Source: Charina bottae | Lineage: Eukaryota > Chordata > Lepidosauria > Squamata > Charinaidae | Direction: 5' to 3' | Assembly (NCBI GenBank): GCA_023362775.1 | Contig: JALMGJ010000008.1 | Coordinates: forward strand, 36,692,501-36,756,500 | Length of the DNA: 64,000 nucleotides | Shown here: positions 24,201-60,697 of the stretch, in pieces | Numbering within the stretch: position 1 is the first letter of the stretch | Layout: each line of letters begins with the position of its first letter | Position numbers and translations under genes: made by a program | Notes under the pieces: model-generated | What the model saw: the letters and a program-made list of their open reading frames with translations, nothing else | Databases searched by the model: none | Told to the model about the DNA's origin: nothing

Positions 24201-26178
24201 ACAGTGTCATGATTCACACAACATACTAAGCCACCTGGCTTTATTTGGTGTGGCTTTGGTTAGGTTGGTTGTGTGAACCATTGTGGCTTGTAAACCATAG
24301 TTTGTGGCCTAGTGCATTATATATGTGTACTCAGCATTTCTGTTTTCAGTGGGAACTAGAATAGGCAGTGATGAGTGAAGATTTCCACTGCTAGAGTAGA
24401 GGTAAATGAAGCATAATAGGAGGTCAATTTACGCTAGTGCTGGAGAAAGGATAACCAGGTGCTACCTTTGGGCTGTGCAGGAAATCCTGTGCCACTGTAG
24501 ATTCCCATAGAAACTTGAAGGCGAACCAGAATCTGTTGAAGTGCTAAAGCTGTGGGTCCTCGTCTTATTTTCTACACGTGACATCTAAAGCTCCTCCAGA
24601 AATTGCTGTCAATTTGTAAATTTGGACTGGATACTACATGGGAGAGCACAATAACCTAATTAGGATATCAACATATTAGGACATCAACATATCTCTATTA
24701 AGAATTAAAAATTCTGATATTGCTTTAACTTTAGCAAAGCACTGTCATTCCTGTCATTTGTACCTTTTAGGGTTTTGTACCTTTTAAGTAATTCCATTAT
24801 TTGTCTATTTTTCAAAGGCTTTGCAAATCAACGAATTCACTGGACTCAAATTTTGCATTGAAAACCCAGAAGGGGTCAACGTAACATGCGTTTCTACTAC
24901 TTCATTTACAATGTAAGCATCTCTCACATTGCAAACTTTAGTTTCCACCATCTAGCAAACTAAAACAAACAAAAATTCCCAAGCTTGTTTAATTGTTATT
25001 CATGGCTTTGTTGTTTTTGGGAGGAGGTATGTTTAAGGGGCGTGTTTAAGAGGAGGTATGTTTAAGGGGCGTGGTGGCTCAGCAGGTAAGATTCCAGGCT
25101 TGTCGATTGGAAGATCGTAAGTTTGGAGGTTTGAATCCCTAGTCCCGTGTGACGGAGTGAGCTCCCGCACTAACCCCAGCTCTTTCCAACCTAGCAATTC
25201 GAAAGCATGCAAATGCAAGTAGATTAATAGGTACCGCTTCGGTGGGAAGGTAACAGTGTTCCGTGTGCGTCATGCTGGCCACATGACCGCGGAAGCGTCT
25301 TCAGACAACGCTGGCTCTTCGGCTAACAAACGGAGATGAGCACTGGCCCCTAGAGTCGGACATGACTGCACAAATGTGCAGGGGGAACCTTTACCTTTAT
25401 GTTTACATTAAAAAAAATATTCAGGTCTCACTAGTGAATATGACATGGAACTGTTGCCAACTTGACTGGGCAAAGCATTTGGAAGGGCGGTTTACAAAAC
25501 ATTGTGCAAAGCACCGTTCCATGAAGCATTCAAGTTGCTGCATCCTTGGGGAGGCTGATGCTTTCAGCAGTTGACTCTGAAATTTGTATATGCACTGCAT
25601 TTCTACTGGGGCTTCCAGCAAAGCAAAGAGCATACACATGAAAACAACCTGTGAAGCATTCTTAGCATGTTTCAATGTTGTTCACCAAAAATTAAAATGT
25701 GTATTTTGGAAAACCTGAATAAAAGTGCATTTGTTCAGTAAATGCAAAACATACCCCATTTTGGTATTTCTGGTGGAAGTGTTGTGTTTGCACTTTGATA
25801 CGTTTGCCTTTTGATGCGTAGGGCTACAAACATGCATTTTTGTTTCCAATTTTCCATATGGGCTTTGTGCCCATAGGATACAATTTTGCAACAGTGTTCC
25901 ATAACATAATACATTTTGGGACATTCTTTTCATGAATATACTCCTTTTTGTATAGCTTCTCCCTAGTAAATTAAAAGGTAAATTCAGAGCTGTATTGTTC
26001 TAATACAAAATTTTTAACCCATATTTTTAGATGCACTGGAGAAGAGTATCTGGAAATGCAAGGCATTGGCACAACTTCTTGGGACATGTGGCAGAATCAC
26101 GTTGCACTTACATGTACGACATTTTTTTTCCTCACAATTGCATACCTGAAATTGAGATTTCTAAAGAAGTATACTTAG
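741..26178 (+). CDS. ABCG2: ABCG2 (breast cancer resistance protein), partial gene, coding exons 3-16 of the human layout
   Basis: Half-transporter of the ABCG family: it dimerises in the plasma membrane and exports urate, porphyrins and many drugs using ATP. Fourteen exons (listed separately) join in one frame to 589 residues plus stop, which with the missing first coding exon of about 66 residues equals the human 655. In order: Walker [11 protein letters not shown]-loop GYVVQDD, signature VSGGE, Walker B LFLDEP, H-loop IHQPRYS, a linker, then six membrane helices with the long extracellular loop before the last helix. Exon lengths and phases are mutually consistent; many lengths match the human exons as I remember them. 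The gene runs tail to tail with PKD2, as in other vertebrates. The window starts in the intron before exon 3, so start codon and promoter are not visible. One donor is GC (after exon 12). Introns hold SINEs, BovB, L1-like and hAT copies. Confidence 0.97.
1168..1282 (+). CDS. ABCG2: ABCG2 exon 4: nucleotide-binding domain up to Q-loop
   Basis: Encodes [11 protein letters not shown] and onward to SGYVVQ, ending at the Q-loop glutamine (human Gln126). Acceptor cttttag and donor gtaagc. The 115-base length and phases fit exons 3 and 5. Confidence 0.96.
1790..1942 (+). CDS. ABCG2: ABCG2 exon 5: helical subdomain of the ATPase
   Basis: Encodes [20 protein letters not shown] through KVADSK, 51 codons in phase 0 on both sides. 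Acceptor tctttaag, donor gtatct. This part follows the Q-loop and couples the ATPase to the membrane domain in ABCG proteins. Confidence 0.96.
2603..2642. repeat. (AG)n microsatellite
   Basis: About 20 AG units in the ABCG2 intron after exon 5. Confidence 0.95.
3471..3642. repeat. Inverted repeat, arms of about 45 bases
   Basis: atgaccatctgagacccctt onwards at 3471-3501 is perfectly mirrored at 3612-3642 (31 bases); complementarity continues inward with few mismatches. It is followed by a tandem attctttcaatgat duplication. It lies in the intron before ABCG2 exon 6. Confidence 0.8.
3811..3968 (+). CDS. ABCG2: ABCG2 exon 6: signature motif and Walker B
   Basis: 158 bases. Contains [14 protein letters not shown] (ABC signature) and [12 protein letters not shown] (Walker B, catalytic Glu equivalent to human Glu211, D-loop). 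Acceptor ttcactag, donor gtaatc. The sequence is highly conserved with human. Confidence 0.97.
4051..4271 (-). mobile_element. tRNA-derived SINE, 5' truncated
   Basis: Same family as 177-514, but the tRNA-like head is missing: homology stops at ttgctaggttggcaag. It lies in the intron after ABCG2 exon 6. Confidence 0.85.
6052..6203 (+). CDS. ABCG2: ABCG2 exon 7: H-loop
   Basis: Encodes [20 protein letters not shown] and on to YFKSLG. The His of IHQP is the switch histidine (human His243). Acceptor gcacccag, donor gtgagt. 152 bases. Confidence 0.97.
6586..6972. mobile_element. MITE-like element with inverted ends (caggtagtcctt)
   Basis: Left end caggtagtccttgcttaaca, right end gtcattaagtgaggactacct, an inverted pair with some mismatches. 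The interior has ttaagcaaatc and catgatcacgtgac blocks. The superfamily is not determined; no clear target duplication. Confidence 0.6.
7599..8062. mobile_element. Non-autonomous hAT element (TIR about cagcctttctccac)
   Basis: Flanked by the 8-base target duplication gaatagaa (7591-7598 and 8063-8070). Ends: cagcctttctccaccttttg and ggttgagaaaccctg. A LINE fragment sits inside (7731-7907). Confidence 0.88.
7731..7907 (+). mobile_element. LINE 3'-end fragment with zinc-finger coding, inside a hAT element
   Basis: It matches 10700-10880 (acctatgccctcattgtggg, ggttgtgcggatccagaatt). Compared with the related hAT copy at 52632-52933, it is an insertion between gtaagcct and atgcattaac, with a possible short duplication aatatg. 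Confidence 0.7.
8325..8429 (+). CDS. ABCG2: ABCG2 exon 8: end of ATPase domain
   Basis: Encodes [20 protein letters not shown] followed by a diverged [14 protein letters not shown], the start of the variable linker. Acceptor ccttgcag, donor gtataa. Phase 1 at both ends joins exons 7 and 9. Confidence 0.95.
8758..8823. repeat. (ATTC)n microsatellite
   Basis: About 16 pure attc units in the intron after ABCG2 exon 8. Confidence 0.95.
8882..8990. mobile_element. Foldback hAT MITE (cagtgtttttcaaac)
   Basis: Target duplication atttattt / atttcttt at 8874-8881 and 8991-8998. The two halves are near-complementary over the whole length. Confidence 0.85.
9010..9043. repeat. (AC)n microsatellite
   Basis: About 17 ac units. 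Confidence 0.95.
9162..9425 (-). mobile_element. LINE fragment with restriction-like endonuclease motif (R4/Dong-like)
   Basis: The reverse-strand frame reads [20 protein letters not shown], then [20 protein letters not shown] and [14 protein letters not shown]. The PD...D arrangement fits the restriction-like endonuclease of R2/R4-group LINEs. The assignment is from motif memory. The frame runs on into a CA repeat, which is not part of it. Confidence 0.6.
9424..9523. repeat. Compound (TG)n/(CA)n microsatellite
   Basis: A TG-rich half followed by a CA-rich half, able to fold back on itself. It abuts the R4-like LINE fragment. Confidence 0.9.
9877..10118 (+). CDS. ABCG2: ABCG2 exon 9: linker and connecting helix
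   Basis: Encodes the diverged cytoplasmic linker ([20 protein letters not shown]), then the conserved stretch [20 protein letters not shown], the amphipathic connecting helix ahead of TM1. 242 bases, acceptor caaaacag, donor gtaatc. Confidence 0.95.
10695..10880 (+). mobile_element. LINE 3'-end fragment with zinc-finger coding
   Basis: Starts after a (cat)n run and ends in an (aag)n run. The translated part has a C2H2-like finger, C-x2-C-x12-H-x3-H, within [20 protein letters not shown]. Such fingers occur at the C-terminus of some LINE proteins; family not fixed. Confidence 0.65.
12240..12705 (+). mobile_element. BovB (RTE) LINE, 3' fragment
   Basis: Translated in broken frame, it gives [15 protein letters not shown], the run [20 protein letters not shown] and [20 protein letters not shown], the C-terminal part of BovB reverse transcriptase. 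It ends with the BovB-type tail cgactgaacgaataaacaac. 5' truncated; lies in the intron after ABCG2 exon 9. Confidence 0.88.
13257..13339 (+). CDS. ABCG2: ABCG2 exon 10: TM1
   Basis: Encodes [20 protein letters not shown] then DATGIQN. The hydrophobic segment is the first membrane helix. Acceptor ttcctag, donor gttagt. 83 bases. Confidence 0.95.
13566..13593. repeat. (GT)n microsatellite
   Basis: About 12 gt units in the ABCG2 intron after exon 10. Confidence 0.9.
14206..14295 (+). CDS. ABCG2: ABCG2 exon 11: TM2 and substrate pocket
   Basis: Encodes [20 protein letters not shown] then LFITEKRIF. Thr435 and Asn436 equivalents are kept, but the position of human Phe439 is Leu. Acceptor cttgtag, donor gtaggt; the in-frame stop just past the donor fixes the boundary. 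90 bases. Confidence 0.95.
15214..15253. repeat. (GATA)n microsatellite
   Basis: About 9 gata units just upstream of ABCG2 exon 12. GATA repeats are common in squamates. Confidence 0.95.
15436..15560 (+). CDS. ABCG2: ABCG2 exon 12: TM3, followed by a GC donor
   Basis: Encodes [23 protein letters not shown] sequence (read FFSK at the join), then [20 protein letters not shown]. The Arg equivalent to human Arg482 and the following Pro485 are kept. Acceptor cttgcag. The only donor that preserves frame with exon 13 is gcaagt, a GC-AG intron. 125 bases. Confidence 0.95.
15958..16690. mobile_element. Non-autonomous hAT element (TIR cagagctttccaaac) with internal tandem array
   Basis: Target duplication gattacag at 15950-15957 and 16691-16698. 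The interior from about 16096 to 16615 repeats a unit of about 58-62 bases (core ggcacaaggcaggcactagg) nine times, with two unit types. Short repeats of cacactcttacagcagggca precede it. Confidence 0.92.
17050..17125 (+). mobile_element. Sauria-type SINE head fragment
   Basis: Only the tRNA-like head is recognised: cactttggtgtagtggtgaa and gtgagttctagtcc. The body has been lost or diverged. Confidence 0.55.
17498..17738 (+). mobile_element. Sauria-type tRNA SINE
   Basis: Begins gtttggtctagtggttaagg (A box), then gagttctagtccc (B box), followed by the conserved body ctgggtgaccttgggccagt. This body is shared with five other copies in the window. The 3' part is AT-rich. Confidence 0.85.
18159..18390 (-). 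mobile_element. Sauria-type tRNA SINE
   Basis: Reverse copy: ttcagttgtgtctgattctc at the 3' end, ggtttctagcctgatgcctt near the head. The 3' end resembles the BovB 3' end, as is known for Sauria SINEs. Confidence 0.85.
18791..18945 (+). CDS. ABCG2: ABCG2 exon 13: TM4 and most of TM5
   Basis: Encodes [20 protein letters not shown], then [20 protein letters not shown] and a second hydrophobic run ending FVFMI. Acceptor cttgtag, donor gtgagt. 155 bases. The Val equivalent to human Val546 is kept. Confidence 0.95.
19299..19390. mobile_element. Foldback hAT MITE
   Basis: Target duplication ccccagag at 19291-19298 and 19391-19398. Ends: cagtgtttcccaaccttggc and gccaaggttgagaaacactg. Confidence 0.9.
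20091..20357. mobile_element. Non-autonomous hAT element (TIR cagggctttccaaa)
   Basis: Target duplication atctaggg at 20083-20090 and 20358-20365. The GC-rich interior has alternating inverted ttggtgtgtcgcc and cccggaagcgctg blocks. Confidence 0.93.
20830..20905. repeat. Degraded foldback MITE fragment
   Basis: Contains tatgtggacttcagctccca and tgtccaggttggggaagac, related to the cagtgttt MITEs but with ends lost. A similar piece lies at 15655-15730. Confidence 0.5.
21997..22086 (+). CDS. ABCG2: ABCG2 exon 14: end of TM5, re-entry loop
   Basis: Encodes [20 protein letters not shown] then [10 protein letters not shown]. The Gly of FSG (human Gly553, dimer contact) is kept; the leucine pair of the human plug reads Val-Leu. 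Acceptor cttgcag, donor gtaatt. 90 bases in phase 0. Confidence 0.95.
22370..22437. mobile_element. hAT element, right end only
   Basis: Ends gcgacacacagtttggaaagccctg, the right TIR of the family. No matching left end or target duplication was found upstream. Confidence 0.6.
22452..22684 (+). mobile_element. L1-type LINE ORF2 C-terminal fragment
   Basis: A 76-codon frame includes [20 protein letters not shown] and [20 protein letters not shown], a pattern typical of the L1 ORF2 C-terminus (W-x-DP..P....W....ae.ak). It is truncated on both sides and sits in the intron after ABCG2 exon 14. Confidence 0.7.
23729..23968. mobile_element. Non-autonomous hAT element (TIR cagagctttccaaac)
   Basis: Target duplication gtctaggc at 23721-23728 and 23969-23976. 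Interior as in 20091-20357, in the other order. Confidence 0.93.
24818..24912 (+). CDS. ABCG2: ABCG2 exon 15: extracellular loop 3
   Basis: Encodes [20 protein letters not shown] then [11 protein letters not shown]. It contains the cysteines aligning with human Cys592 and Cys603 and an N-V-T glycosylation sequon directly before the second. Acceptor ttcaaag, donor gtaagc. The loop is diverged and longer than in human. Confidence 0.93.
25058..25400 (+). mobile_element. tRNA-derived SINE, full length
   Basis: Forward copy. The head is ggggcgtggtggctcagcag with a B box ggtttgaatccc, the tail aacctttacctttat. It lies in the last ABCG2 intron. A direct repeat ggtatgtttaag precedes the head twice. 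Confidence 0.87.
26031..26178 (+). CDS. ABCG2: ABCG2 exon 16: TM6 and stop
   Basis: Starts [20 protein letters not shown] (third loop Cys, human Cys608), then the last membrane helix and the C-terminal FLKKYT, stop TAG at 26176. Acceptor atttttag. The basic end resembles human FLKKYS. Confidence 0.96.
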
Positions 26179-26378
26179 TCAAGAGACTATCCCTATTTGA
26201 CACTGCATTGTACTTTTATAATAAACATGTAATACTTGTAACATATACAGCTCATTAAATACCTTGCTGATTCATCCCTATTCACTTTTAGTAATAATTA
26301 TGGAATTACAATTGCTGTACAGCTATTTTCTTCAAACTGTGGGCCAGTTTAAGCATACCATTTTGTGTTAAAAATAAA
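26179..26378 (+). other. ABCG2: ABCG2 3' UTR with poly(A) signals
   Basis: AATAAA occurs at 26220, only 42 bases after the stop, and again at 26373. Either could end the transcript; the true end is not visible from sequence. Confidence 0.5.
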
Positions 26379-28548
26379 ATATAACATTAAGCCCCTCAAC
26401 ATTTCATCTGATGTGTCTATTCTGCACAAGCCCGGTGTCTGATCTCTGTCAGTCCAAGAAAAAATGGACATGGGGGCAACCCCCAGCAACTGGATGGGTA
26501 GATGGTTTCCCCATAGCAGACTTAAGTGGCCAAGAGGAGCTGGGTAGATCCTGGCCCGACTCTATCACTGGCATCTGCAATTAATGAGGCACTGCAGATC
26601 ATCCATATGTCAAGATTTATATTGGGAAAGGAAAACCCCCCTTAACAGTGGGACAACTGAAGATAATTAGATTGTCTCAACAACAGGGATGCCATAAGGA
26701 TATGTGTCCCATAAAATCACGTATCAAGGTGTGTGTTTGTTTTTAATCCATTCAGTTGTGTCCGATTCTTGGGAGACTGCCTGGACAAGTTCCTGCACTT
26801 TTCTTGGCAAGGTTTTTCAGAAGAGGTTTGCCATTGCCGCCTTCTTCCTAGGGCTGAGAGACAGGGATTGGCCCAAGGTCACCCAGCTGGCTTTGTGCCC
26901 AAGGTGGGACTAGAACTCTTGTCTCCCAGTTTCTAGCCCGATGCCTTAACCACACCACCAAACTGGCTCATCAAGGTATTATTTCATGGTAAATGGAACG
27001 TGAGGATAAGTACTATGATAGTACTGACTTGTTTTATTGATTGCATTAGGGATGTGCAAAATATTCTGTTGAGTATTCTGAGCTTGAAATGAAACCTGTT
27101 TCAACTTTGTTCTGGGCTCTGACCTTGAAAGAAAACCTATTTGTTTTGAAGAAACATTTTGCATTCCTTTGTATCCTGCTGATAGTGAGTTTCAGGATGC
27201 ATTTTAAAATGCAAAGCCTCTGTGTTGATTTGGGTTAATTCAGCCTTTTGTGTGTAAGCTCTGGTATGCTTCTTTGAGTGCGCTTTAAAATGTGAAGACT
27301 GAAAACTCTGTTGCTTTGAAATGCTCAATGAACAGAGTTTGCTTTTTTTTTCCCCTGTGCAGTGCTAGGTTTTTGTTTAATCTGTTAATTCAGCTTTGGC
27401 AGTGATTCCCTCCCCTGATCTATGAGCTCCAGAATGGATTTTGCTTCCTGGTGGTAGAACCAGGCCTGGGCAATGCTATACTTTTGTTTTGTGTTGCTGT
27501 ACCGTAAAGTTCTGTTTATTAATGTACAACTTGTAAGAAGCACAGCTACAGTGCAAACTGTTAACAACTTGTTGAAAAATAGTAAAACTAGTAAAAAATG
27601 CTGAGCAAAGAGTTCAGTTCATCTGGCTGGCCTGCTGCTTCTACCTGTAACTTCCAGGTAGTACAAATCCTGTTAAGTTCTAACCTGTTAAGTGCTAATT
27701 GAAAGAGTGTTGATGAAAGAGATTAATGCTAATATTTTGGTAAACATATAAACAGTTTATTTAATGAACTAAAAGATTCTCTTGATAACCTCAGGTGGAA
27801 TTTCAATTTCTGTTTTCATTCTATCCTGGCGGGGTGGGGTGGGGGGTTGACCAGTTTTTCTAAAGGTGGGTATCTAATAGCAGCCAGCATGGAATATATC
27901 CCACCTACTCTTGTGCTAGGCTAAAAAACTAGGGAACAAGGATTTTGTCTCCAGTTCCTATTGTTCTGTGTGGCTGGAACAGTCAAAACGTTTTTTTATT
28001 TCACTGGAATAAGGAATTCTCAAGCTATTTTTTTTTTTGGTGGGGGAGTGGTGTTTCCATGTTGAAACACAGGTAACCTAAAACTCTGATGGAATATTTC
28101 AGGTAGAGTTGTTTCGTTCCAAGCTTAAAATAGAAGATGTTTTCCATTTCATGTAGACAGCTAGATTGTATTTAGGATACATTCCTATATATAGGTCAGT
28201 AATATTTTTAAAAATTATTAAATTGATACAACAGAATTAGAAAAGGAATTTTCTGATTTTTAGCCCATGTGATCAAGTAAGCATGGGAAACAAAATAACA
28301 TTTAATCTGCTGATCTGGTTACATATGATCAGGTATGTTGTCTACAAGCTTTCAACCAACTTCAGTGTCTTTTCATATGTTACAGGATCTAAAAGAGAAA
28401 GGACTAGTAACATCTGCTTTTATTTAATGTTTCTGTATAACTTCCAGAAAGAACCACAGAAGGAAAGTTATCCTTATGATTTAGACTGTAAACAGTGAAA
28501 TGCAAAGGCCCATTATTAAAGCAAACAAAAATATAAGATTATAAATAT
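26379..28548. other. Intergenic space between ABCG2 and PKD2 3' ends
   Basis: About 2 kb separates the two convergent 3' ends. It holds one reverse-strand Sauria-type SINE (26735-26968) and otherwise AT-rich single-copy-looking DNA. No conserved ORF or RNA gene was seen. Confidence 0.6.
26735..26968 (-). mobile_element. Sauria-type tRNA SINE
   Basis: Reverse copy in the intergenic space between ABCG2 and PKD2. Body and head as in 18159-18390. Confidence 0.85.
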
Positions 28549-30515
28549 TTTATTTTATTTCACAATGAGTTGGATGGCACTTAAGAACAGAGTAAAAAAA
28601 TTTCCATTCCCTTGAAATGGAAGCAAAGCCCACTCCCCCCCCTTCCAAACCACATGCAAACTACTTCAAAAAATCTTTATTAGGTAGGAAGTTGTTCATT
28701 GGTACATTTTTATCATTTTGTGAAACATTTAAAATTAACATTTATATTCTTTGCTAAGGCAACATTATCCTAGAAATACATTGGCACTTTGTAAGCATAT
28801 ATTTACAGTGTGCAAAATAACAGATACTCAAGCATCTTTGCTGTCATACTTTAAATGTATGTGTACATTGTCAATACGCATGGCTATCCCATGAAATCTT
28901 AATGCACTTCAAAATGAAGTTTGTTATTAAGTAACAACATGTTACAGAAATATAAACTAATATATTTATGAATGCAAACATTTGGTTTTCATATTACTTC
29001 TTTACATGAAACACTGTTGTTATGATGGTTGTTAAAAAGAATAGGAAGATATAACTTAAAAACAAGCATAATAAGCCATGTGGACAGTTTCCCACTCTAC
29101 CTCAACACCAAAAACCATGGAAATTTCAAGAGGTAAAGTGTTTTTCAAAGCTACGCTTGGCACCACTTTGAGTATGCCAAGTATTGCTCTCTTCCTTCCT
29201 GCCATGAACATCAGAAGCAACATAAGATGAAGTATCTATAGCAGTGTTCCTCAACCTTAGCAACTTGAAGATGTGTGGACTTTAACTCCCAGAATTCCCC
29301 AGCCAGCAACGCTGGTCCACACATCTTCAAGTTGCTAAGGTTGAGGAACACTGATCTATAGAACATATCTGGTCCTCGCTGTCAGAGCCAACTCTGTCCC
29401 CAGAAGTCACATCTGTACTTGTAACTTTTTGAAATATATTACATGCAATTCTTCCAGATCTCAGAAAATCTGACCTGCACTTCTACTACAACATCCACCA
29501 GCCTCTCTGGTTTTGACTTCATGTTTAATATAAGCGATGGAATACAAGAATATTGTATAACCCTTGCAGAAACTCCCCACTAAACACTGTTCTTTTTGCT
29601 GTCCAGTTTCACTGTTAGAACAGCTTATTTAATTTAGTGCTTTTATTTTTTTTTACTGAAATTATTTTCACAAATGCTTTCAAAATATATTTAATCAGAT
29701 CCCTGTTTTATGGTCTTATGAAGATTATACTCCAGATAACACTTTTTCCAATACACAATTTCACAATGACAATTGTAAGTGGCATGTTCAGAGCAATATG
29801 CTATTATGGGAAAATTTCCTATAATCATGCATTTCCATCCAAGAGATAATTAACTTTGCTAAATTGTGTCCTACATTTTTTCACAAAGGAGCTTTGAGAA
29901 TAATGAAGGTTATCCTCCCAACAACCATGTGAAATAGGCTTTGTCAAAATAGGAATTCCTTTTTGGTAAGCTGATTAAAAGATAAATCAATCGTATTTAA
30001 ATGATGATAAGCTAATTCTATACAGCCAAACACTGATATTACTACAGTATGTATCATTTTGCAGAGAATGGATTACAGACTACTTTTTTTAAAAAAAGGG
30101 AAGAGGACAGGGAGAAGAAAATCATATATGCTTGAATTGTATTAGTACATATGAAACAGCTACTTATGGTGCATTCTATGCACATTTATTTGTAAGTATG
30201 TCCCAGGGCCCAATATGTCTTACTGTCAGGTAAATGTGCAAAGCACTGCTGCCTTAAGTTCTAGAGCTGAAATAATAAATCTATTAGCTTTCCTATTTCC
30301 TTCTAGCAAGTGGACAAACAGGCACCCTTCTAGTCAAAGCAGTTGGAACAGAAACCAAGTACATTTAAAAAAGAAACTCTGATTATTAAAAGCCAGGTAG
30401 GAACATGATAGTTTCCTATATCTTATTCTATAAAACCACAGCCATGTCCCAAGGCATCTTGTCATTTAGTTAATTCATTACTTGTAGAAAATATTTTGAG
30501 CAAATAAAAATGCTA
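28549..30515 (-). other. PKD2: PKD2 3' UTR
   Basis: About 2 kb of AT-rich DNA after the stop, mostly free of recognisable repeats. Reverse-strand AATAAA signals sit at 28549-28554 and 28554-28559, a good candidate end. It includes a foldback hAT MITE at 29242-29353. The 3' end is inferred. Confidence 0.55.
29242..29353. mobile_element. Foldback hAT MITE in PKD2 3' UTR
   Basis: Target duplication atctatag at 29234-29241 and 29354-29361. Near-perfect inverted halves (cttgaagatgtgtgga against tccacacatcttcaag). Confidence 0.92.
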
Positions 30516-58895
<28,380 letters not shown>

Positions 58896-59523
58896 TGTCC
58901 CTTGGCAAGCCCCGCCGCCCCAGAAGCTTCCCCTCAGCCCCGCCGAGTAACGGGGCGGGAAATGAGCGCCGTCGCCCCCTTTTCTCTCCCTCCCCGCCCA
59001 CAGCGCCTCGGCAGCCAGGATGGCGGGCGGCGGGGCGAGCAGCAGCCTCGGACGGGCTGCGGGGGCGCCGCACGAAGGGTAGAGAAGAGAAGCTGCGGGG
59101 CTCAGCGGGCTTTTTTGCGATTGCAGCGGCGCCGCCGGGAACTCTGAGCCTGAAGTTCAACCGACATTCCCAGGAGTAAAATCTCCCCGAGGCTCATTGG
59201 AGTGATTTCCAAGGATGGAGGCAGAGCCGGCCGCACGTCGCGGTGGAATTCAGCGCGCAGGCAGGCGGAGGCTGGATTTGAGGGAGCGAAGCCCTCGGTC
59301 GGGGTGTGGGTATAGACAGATGGAAAGATCCAGCAGATCGTCAGGGAGAAGCTGGTGATCGGGCAGCAGTATAGGTGGATTATCCGCTGCAGCAGCATCT
59401 TATTATTTCTGAAAACATGTTATAGCTAGAGACAGCTCACCAGACCGCGTACAATAAGAGGTGCTTATTGTTGTTTGCCTAAAAATACATTACTGTACTC
59501 TTTTCTGTTACAAAGCATCTAAA

Positions 59524-59604
59524 CTGATCTTGGCTGATCTCCAAAAGCTAAGCAGTGTTGCCCTGATTAGAACTTGGATTAGGCTAGACTGGGAAGTTGA
59601 AAAA
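59524..59604 (+). repeat. 5S rRNA-derived SINE relic
   Basis: Reads gatcttggctgatctccaaa, agctaagcagtgttgccctg and attagaacttggattaggct, which aligns with the middle and 3' half of 5S rRNA, including the internal A box and C box. It is diverged, so it is a relic of a 5S-derived SINE or a pseudogene rather than a working 5S gene. Confidence 0.65.
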
Positions 59605-59775
59605 ACAGCCAGTACAATAGCAACTGCTTCCATATTGCTGCCAAAAAGTGACACAAATAAGTTCATAGAATCAAAAGTTGAATTTAAGTGGTGCTTGTTC
59701 CTAAGAATTGCCATTGAAGAAACATTCACATTTAACAGGAAAGATAGGATAGTTCTTTCCAGATGTTACAGGATT

Positions 59776-60480
59776 TGTTGTTGTTGTTGTTCAGTTGTTT
59801 AGTCATGTCCGACTCTTCGTGACCTCATGGACCATAGCACGCCAGGCCTTCCTGTCCTCCACTGTCTCCCGGAGTTTACTCAAATTCTACCTAGAAACAT
59901 ATTTAGGATTCCCTTACCAACTTTGCTCAGACTGAAGAAGCTCCTTGGATAAGGAGCGAAACGTTTCCACTGAGAAAACAGAAATCCAGTTGACATGATT
60001 CAAGCTACAGACAATTCCACCTGGATGACTGAGAACCTTCATAGACATATTGTTCATTACATCGGTGATGCTATCTAACCATCTCATCCTCTGCCGTCCC
60101 CTTCTCCTTTTGCCTTCAGTCTTTCCCAGCATCAGGGTCTTTTCCAGTGAGTCCTCTCTTCGCATTACGTGGCCAAAGTATTTGAGCTTCAGCTTCAGTA
60201 TCTGTCCTTCCAATGAGCAGTCAGGGTTGATTTCCTTTAGGATTGACTGATTTGACCTCCTTGCAGTCCAAGGGACTCTCAAGAGTCTTCTCCAGCACCA
60301 CAGCTTGAAAGCATCAATTCTTTGGTGCTCAGCCTTCCTTATGGTCCAACTCTCACAGCCATACATTACTACTGGAAAAACCATAGCTTTAACTATACGG
60401 ACCTTTGTCGGCAAGGTGATGTCTCTGCTTTTTAATATGCTGTCTAGGTTTGCCATAGCTTTTCTCCCGGTTGTTACAGG
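59776..60480 (-). mobile_element. BovB (RTE) LINE, 3' fragment, interrupted
   Basis: Reverse strand codes [20 protein letters not shown], then LKYFGHVMRREDSLEKTLML and KRRRGRQRMRWLDSITDVM. The tail at 59776-59881 matches the BovB 3' end (gtgaccttcat-type block, then CAACAACAACAA on the minus strand). Between 59882 and 60049 lies unrelated retroelement sequence, so the copy is interrupted. Confidence 0.88.
59882..60049 (+). mobile_element. Retroelement fragment inside BovB
   Basis: Contains gcgaaacgtttccactgaga and aaatccagttgacatgattc, the same sequence that forms the palindrome at 53908-54016. It breaks the BovB copy. Family not identified (LINE or Penelope-like 3' region is possible). Confidence 0.6.
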
Positions 60481-60497
60481 ATTACCACTTTCTAATC

Positions 60498-60697
60498 CAG
60501 AGCTTTCCATACTTTTCATGTTGGTGACACACTTTTTAGACATGCATCATTTCGTGACACACTCTTACAGCAAAGCACAAGGCAGGCACTAGGACCTGCG
60601 CGGAATCCTAGCAGGGCTCGGAGGCAGCAGCAGCGACACACCCAGACACTGCAGCCAACACACTAACATGTCCCGACACACAGTTTGCAAAGCTCTG
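60498..60697. mobile_element. Non-autonomous hAT element, short form
   Basis: Target duplication ttctaatc / ctctaatc at 60490-60497 and 60698-60705. Same family as 15958-16690 with a single array unit. It lies next to the BovB copy. Confidence 0.88.
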
